Below the pieces are notes generated by a model. That model saw nothing but the letters and a program-made list of their open reading frames with translations, ran no database searches and had not been told where the DNA came from. The translations under genes and the position numbers were made by a program. Below, piece by piece: positions 36,213-43,880 of a DNA stretch of 64,000 bases. Location: positions 1 to 64,000 of the forward strand of contig NZ_JBJGXI010000009.1 in NCBI RefSeq assembly GCF_045635475.1, in the 5' to 3' direction. Every line of letters begins with the position of its first letter. The first letter of the stretch is position 1. This stretch comes from JBJGXI01 sp045635475 (GTDB lineage: Bacteria; Bacillota; Bacilli; Bacillales; Amphibacillaceae).

Positions 36213-36220
36213 TAATTTCA

Positions 36221-36254
36221 AAAAACTCTTATCAACAGATAAGGGTTTTTTTAT
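36221..36254 (+). terminator. Terminator of the mrp operon
   Basis: Stem AAAACTCTTATC / GATAAGGGTTTT (with G-T pairs), AACA loop, ending in TTTTTTTA. Confidence 0.85.
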
Positions 36255-36345
36255 TAGATTCTGCAGTAGGACGTGCACGAAACAACGTCTTCTTTCATAA
36301 GGTGATTATATAGGCAAAAGCCCAAACTGCAGGAGGTGCATGTGT

Positions 36346-37047
36346 TTGTCTAGTATTTTAAGCGCACTTGCTTTACTTATTAAAGAGGCGTTATTCTTTG
36401 TATCGTATATTAAAAATCATGCCTTTCCTCAACCCTTACCACCAGAAGAAGAGGCGAAATACATTGAGAAAATGCATAATGGAGATGATCACGCTCGAGA
36501 CAAATTAATTGAGCACAATTTAAGATTAGTCGCTCATATTGTTAAAAAATTTGAAAATACTGGGGAAGACACGGAAGATTTAATAAGCATCGGTACAATC
36601 GGACTAATTAAGGGCATAGAAAGCTTTTCAAGCGGAAAAGGAACGAAGCTTGCAACCTACGCAGCGCGATGTATTGAAAACGAAATTCTGATGCATTTAC
36701 GAGCCTTAAAAAAGACAAAAAAGGATGTATCTTTACACGATCCAATTGGCCAAGACAAAGAAGGTAACGAAATTAGCCTGATTGATATTTTACAGTCAGA
36801 AAACGATGATGTTATTGAGTATATTCAGTTAAACATGGAAGTTGCCAAAATTAGAGAGTATTTAGACATCTTGGATGAAAGAGAAAAAGAAGTAATTAGT
36901 TGCAGATATGGCTTAAATAATGAGGATGACTTAACTCAACGAGAAATAGCAAAAAAATTAAAAATTTCACGTAGTTATGTTTCCCGTATTGAAAAGCGTG
37001 CTTTAATGAAAGTATTTCATGAATATTATCGGAAAGAGAAAAGATAA
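36346..37047 (+). CDS. sigK: Mother-cell sporulation sigma factor K (pro-form)
   Basis: Late mother-cell sigma factor. About 233 residues from a TTG at 36346, 9 nt after AGGAGG; an ATG at 36340 is only 3 nt from it. The hydrophobic first ~20 residues (SSILSALALLIKEALFFVSYI) are the pro-sequence removed by SpoIVFB. Region 2 has KLIEHNLRLVAHIVKKFENTGED and DLISIGTIGLIKGIESF; region 4 has EREKEVISCRYGLNN and the helix-turn-helix TQREIAKKLKISRSYVSRIEKRAL. The gene is continuous, with no skin-type insertion. Confidence 0.95.
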   Translation: MSSILSALALLIKEALFFVSYIKNHAFPQPLPPEEEAKYIEKMHNGDDHARDKLIEHNLRLVAHIVKKFENTGEDTEDLISIGTIGLIKGIESFSSGKGTKLATYAARCIENEILMHLRALKKTKKDVSLHDPIGQDKEGNEISLIDILQSENDDVIEYIQLNMEVAKIREYLDILDEREKEVISCRYGLNNEDDLTQREIAKKLKISRSYVSRIEKRALMKVFHEYYRKEKR

Positions 37048-37134
37048 CTTGATTCATCTGGGACATTCACCTATACACTTTTATTTCTAGAATCATAAAC
37101 TGTAATAAACGCTCCTGAAAAGGCGGTGAATGTA

Positions 37135-37341
37135 ATGTCTTATTGGGGATATGAATCGTATGAACCCTATAGTCCGAATCAAGCTTTTCCTTTCTACGGA
37201 TACAATCCTAATTATGGATATTATGATTCCTATGGATATGGGTACGCTTCCAATAATGGAATAGGTTTTGGCTTATTCATCGTTGGGGTTGTATTATTAT
37301 TAATTCTTGGTGGCGGCTATTACTATTACAATTATGTATGA
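37135..37341 (+). CDS. Small Tyr/Gly-rich protein with one membrane span (YjcZ-like)
   Basis: 68 residues. The N-terminal ~45 are rich in Tyr, Pro, Asn and Gly (MSYWGYESYEPYSPNQAFPF); the C-terminal part is a hydrophobic span GIGFGLFIVGVVLLLILGGGYYYYN like the tails of YjcZ-type sporulation proteins. AAGGCGGTG lies 6 nt before the ATG. Next to sigK and followed by a strong terminator, it may be a coat or spore-envelope protein; that role is inferred. Confidence 0.7.
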   Translation: MSYWGYESYEPYSPNQAFPFYGYNPNYGYYDSYGYGYASNNGIGFGLFIVGVVLLLILGGGYYYYNYV

Positions 37342-37363
37342 TTAGTTTAGGAACAGGAAACCA

Positions 37364-37412
37364 TATAAATAACCCTATGATTCCAACAGTAGAATCATAG
37401 GGTTATTTATTT
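37364..37412. terminator. Bidirectional terminator between the YjcZ-like gene and yrhC
   Basis: Perfect inverted repeat AAATAACCCTATGATTC / GAATCATAGGGTTATTT with an 8-nt loop; A/T tracts on both sides serve both strands. Confidence 0.88.
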
Positions 37413-37642
37413 TCAAGCTCATTATATTGAAATTGCATACTTCTTAATTTCCACGCAAATGCTCCAGCAATAGAAATTGACACTAACAATAATCCAATGA
37501 CTAGGTTTGCTAATTCACTCGGGTTAAAAAACACAGTAATAAGCATGCCTAAATAAAGATAAAAACTTAAAATTAATAAGGTAACTAAAAATCTACTATA
37601 ATCTTCAATCTTCTGTTTCATACTAATCATTTCACTATCCAC
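37403..37642 (-). CDS. yrhC: YrhC family protein
   Basis: 79-residue protein with two predicted membrane spans (LVTLLILSFYLYLGMLITVFF and LVIGLLLVSISIAGAFAW). The GTG at 37642 has GGGGG 8 nt upstream; an in-frame GTG at 37648 is too close. Length, topology and the place downstream of mtnN match B. subtilis yrhC; function unknown. The yrrT-mccA-mccB genes that normally lie between are absent. Confidence 0.7.
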   Translation of the reverse strand: MDSEMISMKQKIEDYSRFLVTLLILSFYLYLGMLITVFFNPSELANLVIGLLLVSISIAGAFAWKLRSMQFQYNELENK

Positions 37643-37806
37643 TTTCACTTCCCCCTAACTTCTTCTATAACATGAGGATCAAAAAGACAAAACAACGATG
37701 AGATTAGTCGCTGACATTTGGCTCCTCTTTGAATAACCTATAATAGTATTCTATCATAAAAGTGGCGTGAAGTTAGGATGTAAAAGATGGAAAAGCAGGT
37801 TACGTG

Positions 37807-38502
37807 TTAATCGATATTGCTTACCATTTCCATAATCAACGTAGCAGCATTTGTAGCTGCTGTTTCTAAAAATGTTTCAAAAGAAACTGACGCTTCTTTA
37901 CCAGCAATATCAGATAAAGCACGTATGATAACAAAAGGCGTATCGTATTGATGGCATACATGTGCAATTGCTGCAGCTTCCATTTCTGCAGCAATCATCG
38001 TAGGAAATTTGCTCCGAATAAATTCAACACGCTCAGGATCAGACATAAATGCATCACCAGTCGCTATCATTCCTTGCATAGCTTTACAGTTTGTAGCAAT
38101 TTCTGTTGCCTTCATAGCCTGTGATATTAACGTTTCATCAGCAGTAAATGCAGCAGGCAATCCCGGTACTTGTCCATATGCATAATCAAAGGCAGTAACA
38201 TCTACGTCATTGTAAACAACAGTTGTAGAAACAACAATATCTCCTACCTCTAATTCTTTCGCAAAACCACCTGCAGATCCCGTGTTTATTATTTTTTCTG
38301 GTTTATATATTTCGTGCAAAATTGTGGTAGCAATCGCCGCGTTTACTTTACCTATCCCTGATTTTAATAATACGACTTGTTTTCCTTTTAATAAGCCTTC
38401 TGTAAAAACACAGCCTGCAATTTCTTGTTGTTTCGTATCTGTCATATTTTTTTGCAACAATTCTACTTCTTCGTCCATAGCTCCGATAATTCCAATAGTC
38501 AT
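37807..38502 (-). CDS. mtnN: 5'-Methylthioadenosine/S-adenosylhomocysteine nucleosidase
   Basis: Cleaves adenine from MTA and SAH, recycling by-products of SAM use. 231 residues. Starts IGIIGAMDEEVELL with the catalytic Glu, NTGSAGGFAKELEVGDIV phosphorylase-type loop, AAEMEAAAIAHVC and the catalytic Asp in RALSDIAG. AGGAGG precedes the ATG. 50 nt downstream of yrrS. Confidence 0.96.
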   Translation of the reverse strand: MTIGIIGAMDEEVELLQKNMTDTKQQEIAGCVFTEGLLKGKQVVLLKSGIGKVNAAIATTILHEIYKPEKIINTGSAGGFAKELEVGDIVVSTTVVYNDVDVTAFDYAYGQVPGLPAAFTADETLISQAMKATEIATNCKAMQGMIATGDAFMSDPERVEFIRSKFPTMIAAEMEAAAIAHVCHQYDTPFVIIRALSDIAGKEASVSFETFLETAATNAATLIMEMVSNID

Positions 38503-38552
38503 TAATAAATCCTCCTAGAAAAGTTTGAAAAATTCTATGCTGTATTGATTAC

Positions 38553-39311
38553 TTATTCAGCATCAGTTTCTGTGTTTTTATCTGTTGTTTCATCAGAAGT
38601 ATCTGTTTCCGGTTCTTTTTTATCGTTTTCATTTAGTTCTTCTACCTTCGTTGGAAGCCAGCCTCCAGCATCCGCCCAGCTTAAATAAACACGATAAATT
38701 TCTGTTTGTGCATTATTACTCACGGTGGCAATCATCTTCTTATCTCCGCCATTTTCTAACCGCCATGTAATCATATCATCAGAAACAAGACCTGTTGCCA
38801 GATATACCGCTTGAATAGCATCCTGCCAATCCTGTGAATCTTGCTTCCAAGAAAATGCATATGGGGCCTGAAGTTCTGTTGGAACTGGTTCCCAATCGCC
38901 TGTATAAGCCCTAATAACGTTATCATCGTCGGTTACTTCAATTTCAGTTACTTCTGTATCACTTTGATCAGTTGCTTCATCAGAAGGGCTTTCTTGCTCC
39001 TCTGTTACTTCATCTGCTTCATTTTCTGATCCTGGTTCCGATTCGGAATCCGATGGAGAATTATTTTCTTCAGTAGTATCCGATGATTCTTGATCGTCAG
39101 TCGGATTCTGCTCTTGTTGATCCTCCCCATTGTTTTGGTCAGCAGCTGTATCTGCACGGTCATCTTCTCCATTATTACCAAAAACGAATACAGCTATTAA
39201 GGCAATAATCAATATACTTGATACTCCAATTAACCATGAAATAGTTTTTGTACCTTTTCTTTTCTTTTCAAATCGATTAACTCTTGTGTACGGATCACGT
39301 TCGTAAGCCAT
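38553..39311 (-). CDS. yrrS: YrrS family protein (DUF1510)
   Basis: 252 residues, function unknown. Basic N terminus, one membrane span (ISWLIGVSSILIIALIAVFVFG, about 24-45), a very acidic Asn/Glu/Asp/Ser linker (about 50-130) and a folded C-terminal domain (about 135-225, YTGDWEPVPTELQAPYAFSW...YLSWADAGGWLPTKVEEL), presumably outside the membrane. In B. subtilis yrrS is paired with pbpI in sporulation; here pbpI lies just upstream, separated by a plus-strand gene. The mRNA leader is structured. Confidence 0.88.
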   Translation of the reverse strand: MAYERDPYTRVNRFEKKRKGTKTISWLIGVSSILIIALIAVFVFGNNGEDDRADTAADQNNGEDQQEQNPTDDQESSDTTEENNSPSDSESEPGSENEADEVTEEQESPSDEATDQSDTEVTEIEVTDDDNVIRAYTGDWEPVPTELQAPYAFSWKQDSQDWQDAIQAVYLATGLVSDDMITWRLENGGDKKMIATVSNNAQTEIYRVYLSWADAGGWLPTKVEELNENDKKEPETDTSDETTDKNTETDAE

Positions 39312-39463
39312 ATTATGTATCCTCCCTCTTATGTATTAGCAATTCCTATTTTGATAATCATAGGCTATAACCTCTGCATTGCGCCTTATAGCCCTTTTCG
39401 GGTCTATGTTCCTAAGTAATGAGTAAGACCCTCATTCATGTATAGTACATGCCTGTCCTTACT
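39312..39463 (-). promoter_or_regulatory. Structured 5' leader of yrrS-mtnN
   Basis: About 150 nt between the predicted transcription start and the yrrS start codon. In minus-strand order the hairpins are CATGTA-CTA-TACATG (39437-39451), GGGTCT/AGACCC (arms 39426-39431 and 39400-39405) and GGCTATAA/TTATAGCC (arms 39386-39393 and 39363-39370). None is followed by a T run. No known riboswitch consensus was recognised. Confidence 0.5.
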
Positions 39464-39492
39464 ATTATACTATGATTGATGGATAGGACCAA
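39464..39492 (-). promoter_or_regulatory. Predicted sigma-A promoter of yrrS
   Basis: TTGGTC (39487-39492), 17-nt spacer, TATAAT (39464-39469) on the minus strand. Confidence 0.65.
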
Positions 39493-39619
39493 TGAATGAT
39501 TTAGTTGTAAAAAAATTAAAATCTTTGTCGAAATAATTCTAGTTTTGACATATAGAAAGGATTATCAGCATAAACATCAAATATCTAGATGAAACAAACT
39601 TAAAAGGAGAGTGTGAAGT

Positions 39620-39868
39620 TTGCAAATTACTACATTTGATCGTAAATTATGGCATTTAACATCATTTGACACTGTAGGTTACAACCGCAAGGCACGCGAA
39701 TTTGTAGTTTATTTATTTGACGGTACACAGATCCATTTGTTTGATGTTGAAGAAATTGATATTTTCCACTTTTTAACAGCACTTAATAAGGACAATTTTT
39801 TATTACAAATTTTATTAACTCGCTATCCGTATATACAAATAAAAGACAAGGTTTCCCATCCCATTTAG
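39620..39868 (+). CDS. Uncharacterised 82-residue protein
   Basis: Not recognised with confidence. TTG start at 39620 behind GGAGAG; the sequence WHLTSFDTVGYNRKAREFVVYLFDGTQIHLFDVEEIDIFHFL looks like a short beta-rich fold reminiscent of KTSC-type domains, but the similarity is weak. No signal or membrane segment. It lies between the divergent yrrS leader and the convergent pbpI, and ends at a shared terminator hairpin. The codon use looks like that of its neighbours. Confidence 0.7.
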   Translation: MQITTFDRKLWHLTSFDTVGYNRKAREFVVYLFDGTQIHLFDVEEIDIFHFLTALNKDNFLLQILLTRYPYIQIKDKVSHPI

Positions 39869-39892
39869 GGTGGGATGGGATCCTTGCCTTAA
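39843..39892 (-). terminator. Terminator of pbpI, also downstream of the 82-residue gene
   Basis: Long stem TCCCATCCCA / TGGGATGGGA extended by CAAGG / CCTTG; on the minus strand it is followed by TCTTTTATTTG, so it mainly serves pbpI. Confidence 0.85.
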
Positions 39893-39893
39893 T

Positions 39894-41606
39894 CTACCGA
39901 TTATCTAACAATTTCGTAACAACATCATGAAAAATCTTATAGTTTAATGCTTGGCGCGACGTTTGTTTCAGATCAACGACTGCCATAGCATATTGTGGAT
40001 TTTCTCTAGGGAAATATCCAACAAACCAATGATTTGTATTACCAGAAATACCGGTTTCAGCCGTTCCTGATTTACCTGCGACAGGTAATTCACTAAACGA
40101 AGAGCCTGTACCATTGTCAACTACCCCAGCTAATAGTTGCTGCAGCTGTTTTGCTGTATCTACATTAATACCCTGATTTGGTCGTTGATGTGACGGGAAA
40201 TTGGCCATGGTAGTCCCATCTTTATATAAAATCTTAGCCACTGCTCTTACTTCTTTGTATTTTCCATCCTGAGCAATTGTTGCAGCCATATTAGCCAGTG
40301 CAAGCGGTGTAACCTTCACTTCTTTTTGACCGATAGAAGTTTGGGCAATTGCTCTTGGAACATAGCGGTCCTCATCATTTCCCCATATAATTCCTTGTTC
40401 TTCCTCTGGAAATTGTTTAAATTCACTAAAATGAAACAAATCTCCTACCCATCCTGTAGTTCCAATTAACCCCAATTTATCTGCATAGGTTTCCAATATT
40501 GTTGGATCAGTAGCTACTAGTTGATTGCCGATCTTTGCAAATGTATAGTTACAGCTCTGCGCGAAACTCTCTGCGAAATTTAGAACTCCTAATTCACGAT
40601 TGGCTGTACCTTCACCATATAAATCCAAATTACAATCATACGATTTGTCGATACTATTGTGCTGTTGTTCTATTGCGGCCGCAGCTACAACCGTCTTAAA
40701 CACAGAACCGGGAAAATGTCGTACAAGCATCTGATTCTCCACTGTATTGTTTATATATGGCTGATTAGAATCTATTTTGGGTCTTGAAACCATAGCCAAG
40801 ACATCTCTAGTTTTGACGTCAAGCAATACAAGACCGCCTTTTTCTAGCTGATGTTCATCGATTACTTCCTCTGCTATTTGCTGCATTGTTGCATCGATGG
40901 TTGTTTGGATTTTCAACGGATAAAAATGGTCTTGTTGACCTAGATAACGTAGCGACAAACCAAACAATGGTGAACCCTTAGCATCGACATGATACATTAA
41001 TTTTTCTTCATTTTTCGATTGAAGGAATGAGTCAAACGTCTGCTCTAATCCTGAGATTCCAAGTGGCTGATTTTTCTCATCGTCGTAACGTGCTTGGAAT
41101 TCCTGTGGATTTGATCGGACAATTCCGAGTAAATGACTAGCAAGCTCTGGATCACCTTGCACCGTGCGTTCAACTGCAACTAATCCAGGAATAGCTTCTT
41201 CCTTCACAGTTGTATATAATCCCTCCTGAATCGAAGTATCAAGCAATTTTGATAAATAGATTGCTTCATCGACATTGGCAAGCTTTTCTTTCCAATCTAA
41301 GTCAGCATGAGACAACTTGTCCCTCACTTTCTCAGGAAGTTCTATCGTCGATACAAATGGGAAAACAACGATATCTTTTTGGATAACGTTGTTAAGTGGT
41401 ACCCCTAGATTATCAAGAAAAACACCTCTACCGCTGGATAATTTAATCTCGGTAGTGCGTTGGTTTACACTGTTATCCAACAGATTAACTTGTTCCTCTC
41501 CATAGTTCTCTGTTGATATTAATTGAATGTCAGCGAGCTTGTATAAAATAAATACAAATAAGATCAATAAACATACAGAGAAAAAATATACACGTGTTTT
41601 TTTCAT
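39894..41606 (-). CDS. pbpI: Class B penicillin-binding protein (PbpI/PBP4b type)
   Basis: Peptidoglycan transpeptidase anchored in the membrane. 570 residues. N-terminal span (VYFFSVCLLILFVFILYKLA), a dimerisation/pedestal domain (about 55-230), then the transpeptidase domain with S301-x-x-K304 in FPGSVFKT, SCN in FAQSCNYTF and AGKSGTAE. Neighbours yrrS and greA support assignment to B. subtilis pbpI (yrrR), which is expressed in sporulation. AGGAGAGG precedes the ATG. Confidence 0.88.
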   Translation of the reverse strand: MKKTRVYFFSVCLLILFVFILYKLADIQLISTENYGEEQVNLLDNSVNQRTTEIKLSSGRGVFLDNLGVPLNNVIQKDIVVFPFVSTIELPEKVRDKLSHADLDWKEKLANVDEAIYLSKLLDTSIQEGLYTTVKEEAIPGLVAVERTVQGDPELASHLLGIVRSNPQEFQARYDDEKNQPLGISGLEQTFDSFLQSKNEEKLMYHVDAKGSPLFGLSLRYLGQQDHFYPLKIQTTIDATMQQIAEEVIDEHQLEKGGLVLLDVKTRDVLAMVSRPKIDSNQPYINNTVENQMLVRHFPGSVFKTVVAAAAIEQQHNSIDKSYDCNLDLYGEGTANRELGVLNFAESFAQSCNYTFAKIGNQLVATDPTILETYADKLGLIGTTGWVGDLFHFSEFKQFPEEEQGIIWGNDEDRYVPRAIAQTSIGQKEVKVTPLALANMAATIAQDGKYKEVRAVAKILYKDGTTMANFPSHQRPNQGINVDTAKQLQQLLAGVVDNGTGSSFSELPVAGKSGTAETGISGNTNHWFVGYFPRENPQYAMAVVDLKQTSRQALNYKIFHDVVTKLLDNR

Positions 41607-42004
41607 TATTATTCACCTCTCCTTACTATCATTATCAACAATATTTAGTAAGGATAAACAATGATCAGTAAGAGTTAGCAAGGGAATGGCGGATGTGGCA
41701 TATCTTGTTCAAGAATCATCCGTGGTAAGGCTTTGAGCGAGAACTTAATTTGGAACGATTACGTTTTCTTGAGACACTAAAGTATGCCATAAGTTATCTT
41801 CTACGCGGACAGTTGAGGCCTTATTTTGTCTTCAAATCTAATTTTGACCATTTGCCGGACATGAGGGACCTTATTTGCTTATAAAAGACACAATAGCAAC
41901 TATTTTATCAAAATAACAGCGCTGATGCCGCACAATTCCAATCATGTCTCTATTACCACAAATAAGTGCACTAGTGGCCGCCAAATCAATTCCCCCTTGC
42001 TATT
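41607..42004. repeat. pbpI-greA gap, part 1: degenerate short repeats
   Basis: No gene seen. A degenerate ~24-bp motif occurs three times: GCGGACAGTTGAGGCCTTAT (from 41805), CCGGACATGAGGGACCTTAT (from 41855) and, inverted, around 41959-41982. The remaining sequence shows nothing I recognise. Confidence 0.45.
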
Positions 42005-42312
42005 AAGAAAAGCGCAGAGCGCCGCTTAGAAACGTAGCGACTGGAGCGAATCGACTAAAGATAAAGGAATCATGATGAGCCTTGCGAATCAATGATGACT
42101 TATCGTAGGCGATTCGTGAAGTCGTGTAGTTTCTGGCGCTCGGAGCTAGACACATGAAAAGCGCAGAGCGCCGCTTAGAAACGTAGCGACTGGAGCGAAT
42201 CGACTAAAGATAAAGGAATCATGATGAGCTTGCGAATCAATGATGACTTATCGTAGGCGATTCGTGAAGTCGTGTAGTTTCTGGCGCTCGGAGCTAGACA
42301 CTTGTACAAATT
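42005..42312. repeat. Tandem duplication of a ~149-bp structured repeat
   Basis: Copies start with AAAAGCGCAGAGCGCCGC at 42008 and 42157, 149 bp apart. Over about 146 bp I see one difference (GAGCCTTGCG against GAGCTTGCG). Each copy can fold through GCGCC..GAAAC with GTTTC.GGCGC and GACT..GCGAATC with GATTCG..AGTC. The family is also at 22907-23031 and, diverged and inverted, at 43009-43146. Confidence 0.9.
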
Positions 42313-42331
42313 TATAATGCTTTCTTATCAT

Positions 42332-42362
42332 TAAAAAAGATGCCCCACAAGTGAGACATCTC
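42332..42362 (-). terminator. Terminator after greA
   Basis: Minus-strand stem GATGTCTC / GGGGCATC (with G-T pairs) around ACTTGT, followed by TTTTTTAAT. Confidence 0.8.
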
Positions 42363-42371
42363 ATTCTTAAC

Positions 42372-42848
42372 CTATTCAACTTTTAATAATTTTATTTCCA
42401 TATCTCCACCAGGTGTTGGGACATTAAGTGTTTCCCCTACCTCATGTCCAAGCAAGCTTTTTGCAATTGGTGAATCATTCGAAATTTTCCCTTCAAACGG
42501 ATCAGCTTCTGCACTTCCAACAATTGTATAGCTCTCTTCATCACCATCAGGTAGTTCTTTAAAAGTAACCGTTTTACCTAGTGATACTTTATTTGGATCT
42601 TGGTTGTCAGCTTCTATAATTACTGCATTTCGAATCATGTTTTCAACTTGAGCAATTCGTGATTCTACAAAGGCTTGCTCGTCCTTCGCGGCATCATATT
42701 CAGAGTTCTCAGAAAGATCCCCAAATCCACGAGCAATTTTAATACGCTCAACAACTTCTTGACGCTTTTCCGTCTTTAGAAGGTATAGTTCGTTTTCTAA
42801 TTTTTCTTTACCTTCTGTAGTCATGTAATAGCTTTTTTCTGTTGCCAT
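42372..42848 (-). CDS. greA: Transcription elongation factor GreA
   Basis: Stimulates cleavage of backtracked RNA by RNA polymerase. 158 residues: N-terminal coiled-coil (about 15-75, EGKEKLENELYLLKTEKRQEVVERIKIARGFGDLSENSEYDAAKDEQAF) carrying the acidic tip, and C-terminal FKBP-like domain with SPIAKSLLGHEVGETLNVPTP. The ATG at 42848 has AGGAG 8 nt upstream; an upstream in-frame extension is not supported. Confidence 0.96.
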   Translation of the reverse strand: MATEKSYYMTTEGKEKLENELYLLKTEKRQEVVERIKIARGFGDLSENSEYDAAKDEQAFVESRIAQVENMIRNAVIIEADNQDPNKVSLGKTVTFKELPDGDEESYTIVGSAEADPFEGKISNDSPIAKSLLGHEVGETLNVPTPGGDMEIKLLKVE

Positions 42849-43008
42849 GCTAAACACTCCTTTAATTCAACTATGATTTAATACCTTTAGATAAGTTCAA
42901 TCATATATTTATTCGTTTTGTAACATGATGTTTCATAATCAGATTCACATAAGAGTAATTCCCTGTAAATGAAACATGAGTCTGAGGATAACTTTGATAC
43001 ATAACAAT

Positions 43009-43146
43009 GCACGGCCAGCGACTAGCGATACTTCCCTCACTTCCGTACGATAAGTCAACATCGACTCACTACGTTCGTCGTGTTTCCTTTATCTCCTACG
43101 GCTCAGTCCAGTCCGTACGTCGCTAACCGGCGCCCTGCGCTTTCGA
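43009..43146 (-). repeat. Diverged inverted copy of the ~149-bp structured repeat
   Basis: Read on the minus strand it starts AAAGCGCAGGGCGCCGGTTA, continues GACTGGACTGAGC, AGATAAAGGAAACA and GACTTATCGTACGG, and ends near CTAGTCGCTGGCCGTG, in step with the 42008 copy but strongly diverged. It occupies the 373-bp greA-udk gap; the rest of that gap shows nothing. Confidence 0.7.
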
Positions 43147-43221
43147 CAACCAATAAAAACTACTAACCAATACTATGGCAGATTTTACACAATTTTTCAA
43201 TACTTTTCTATTGAAAGCTGA

Positions 43222-43857
43222 TTAAAATGCTTTACTGTCTAAGATCGTCTTGATTTTACTAGCCATTATATCAATAGCTACAAGGTTTTGCCCGCCTTCA
43301 GGTATGATAATATCTGCATATCGCTTGGTTGGTTCAATAAATTGTAGATGCATAGGACGTACCACATTTATGTATTGCTCAATAACAGAATCGATACTGC
43401 GCCCTCTTTCCTTCATGTCTCTCAATATCCTTCTAATTATTCTAACATCCGGATCTGTATCCACAAACACTTTAATATCCATTAAATCAAGCAAGCGAGG
43501 ATCTTCTAATACCAAAATGCCTTCTAAAATGATAACATCCTTCGATTCCACTGAAATAAATTCTCCTGAGCGTGTATGTAATGTGTAATCATAAACAGGT
43601 TTCTCGATGGTTTGTTTATTTAATAATGCATGTACGTGCTCGATAAGCAAATCGTTATCAAATGCAAGTGGATGATCATAATTTGTGTTTAACCGCTCCT
43701 CAAAAGGTAAGTGTGATTGATCTTTATAATAATAATCCTGCTCAATAACAAGGATTGTTTTTTCAGAAAATCTCTTACTTATCGAACGTGTAACTGATGT
43801 TTTTCCTGATCCAGTTCCACCGGCCACACCGATTACTACTGGTTTATTTATAGACAT
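43222..43857 (-). CDS. udk: Uridine kinase
   Basis: Phosphorylates uridine and cytidine in pyrimidine salvage. 211 residues. P loop GVAGGTGSGKTS (about 9-20), substrate loops QDYYYKDQ and NYDHPLAFD, and RRILRDMKERGRS lid. AAGGGG precedes the ATG. Normally followed upstream by yrrO/yrrN; here trmR lies directly upstream, 23 nt away. Confidence 0.96.
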   Translation of the reverse strand: MSINKPVVIGVAGGTGSGKTSVTRSISKRFSEKTILVIEQDYYYKDQSHLPFEERLNTNYDHPLAFDNDLLIEHVHALLNKQTIEKPVYDYTLHTRSGEFISVESKDVIILEGILVLEDPRLLDLMDIKVFVDTDPDVRIIRRILRDMKERGRSIDSVIEQYINVVRPMHLQFIEPTKRYADIIIPEGGQNLVAIDIMASKIKTILDSKAF

Positions 43858-43880
43858 GTTAGTTATATCCCCTTTTTCTA

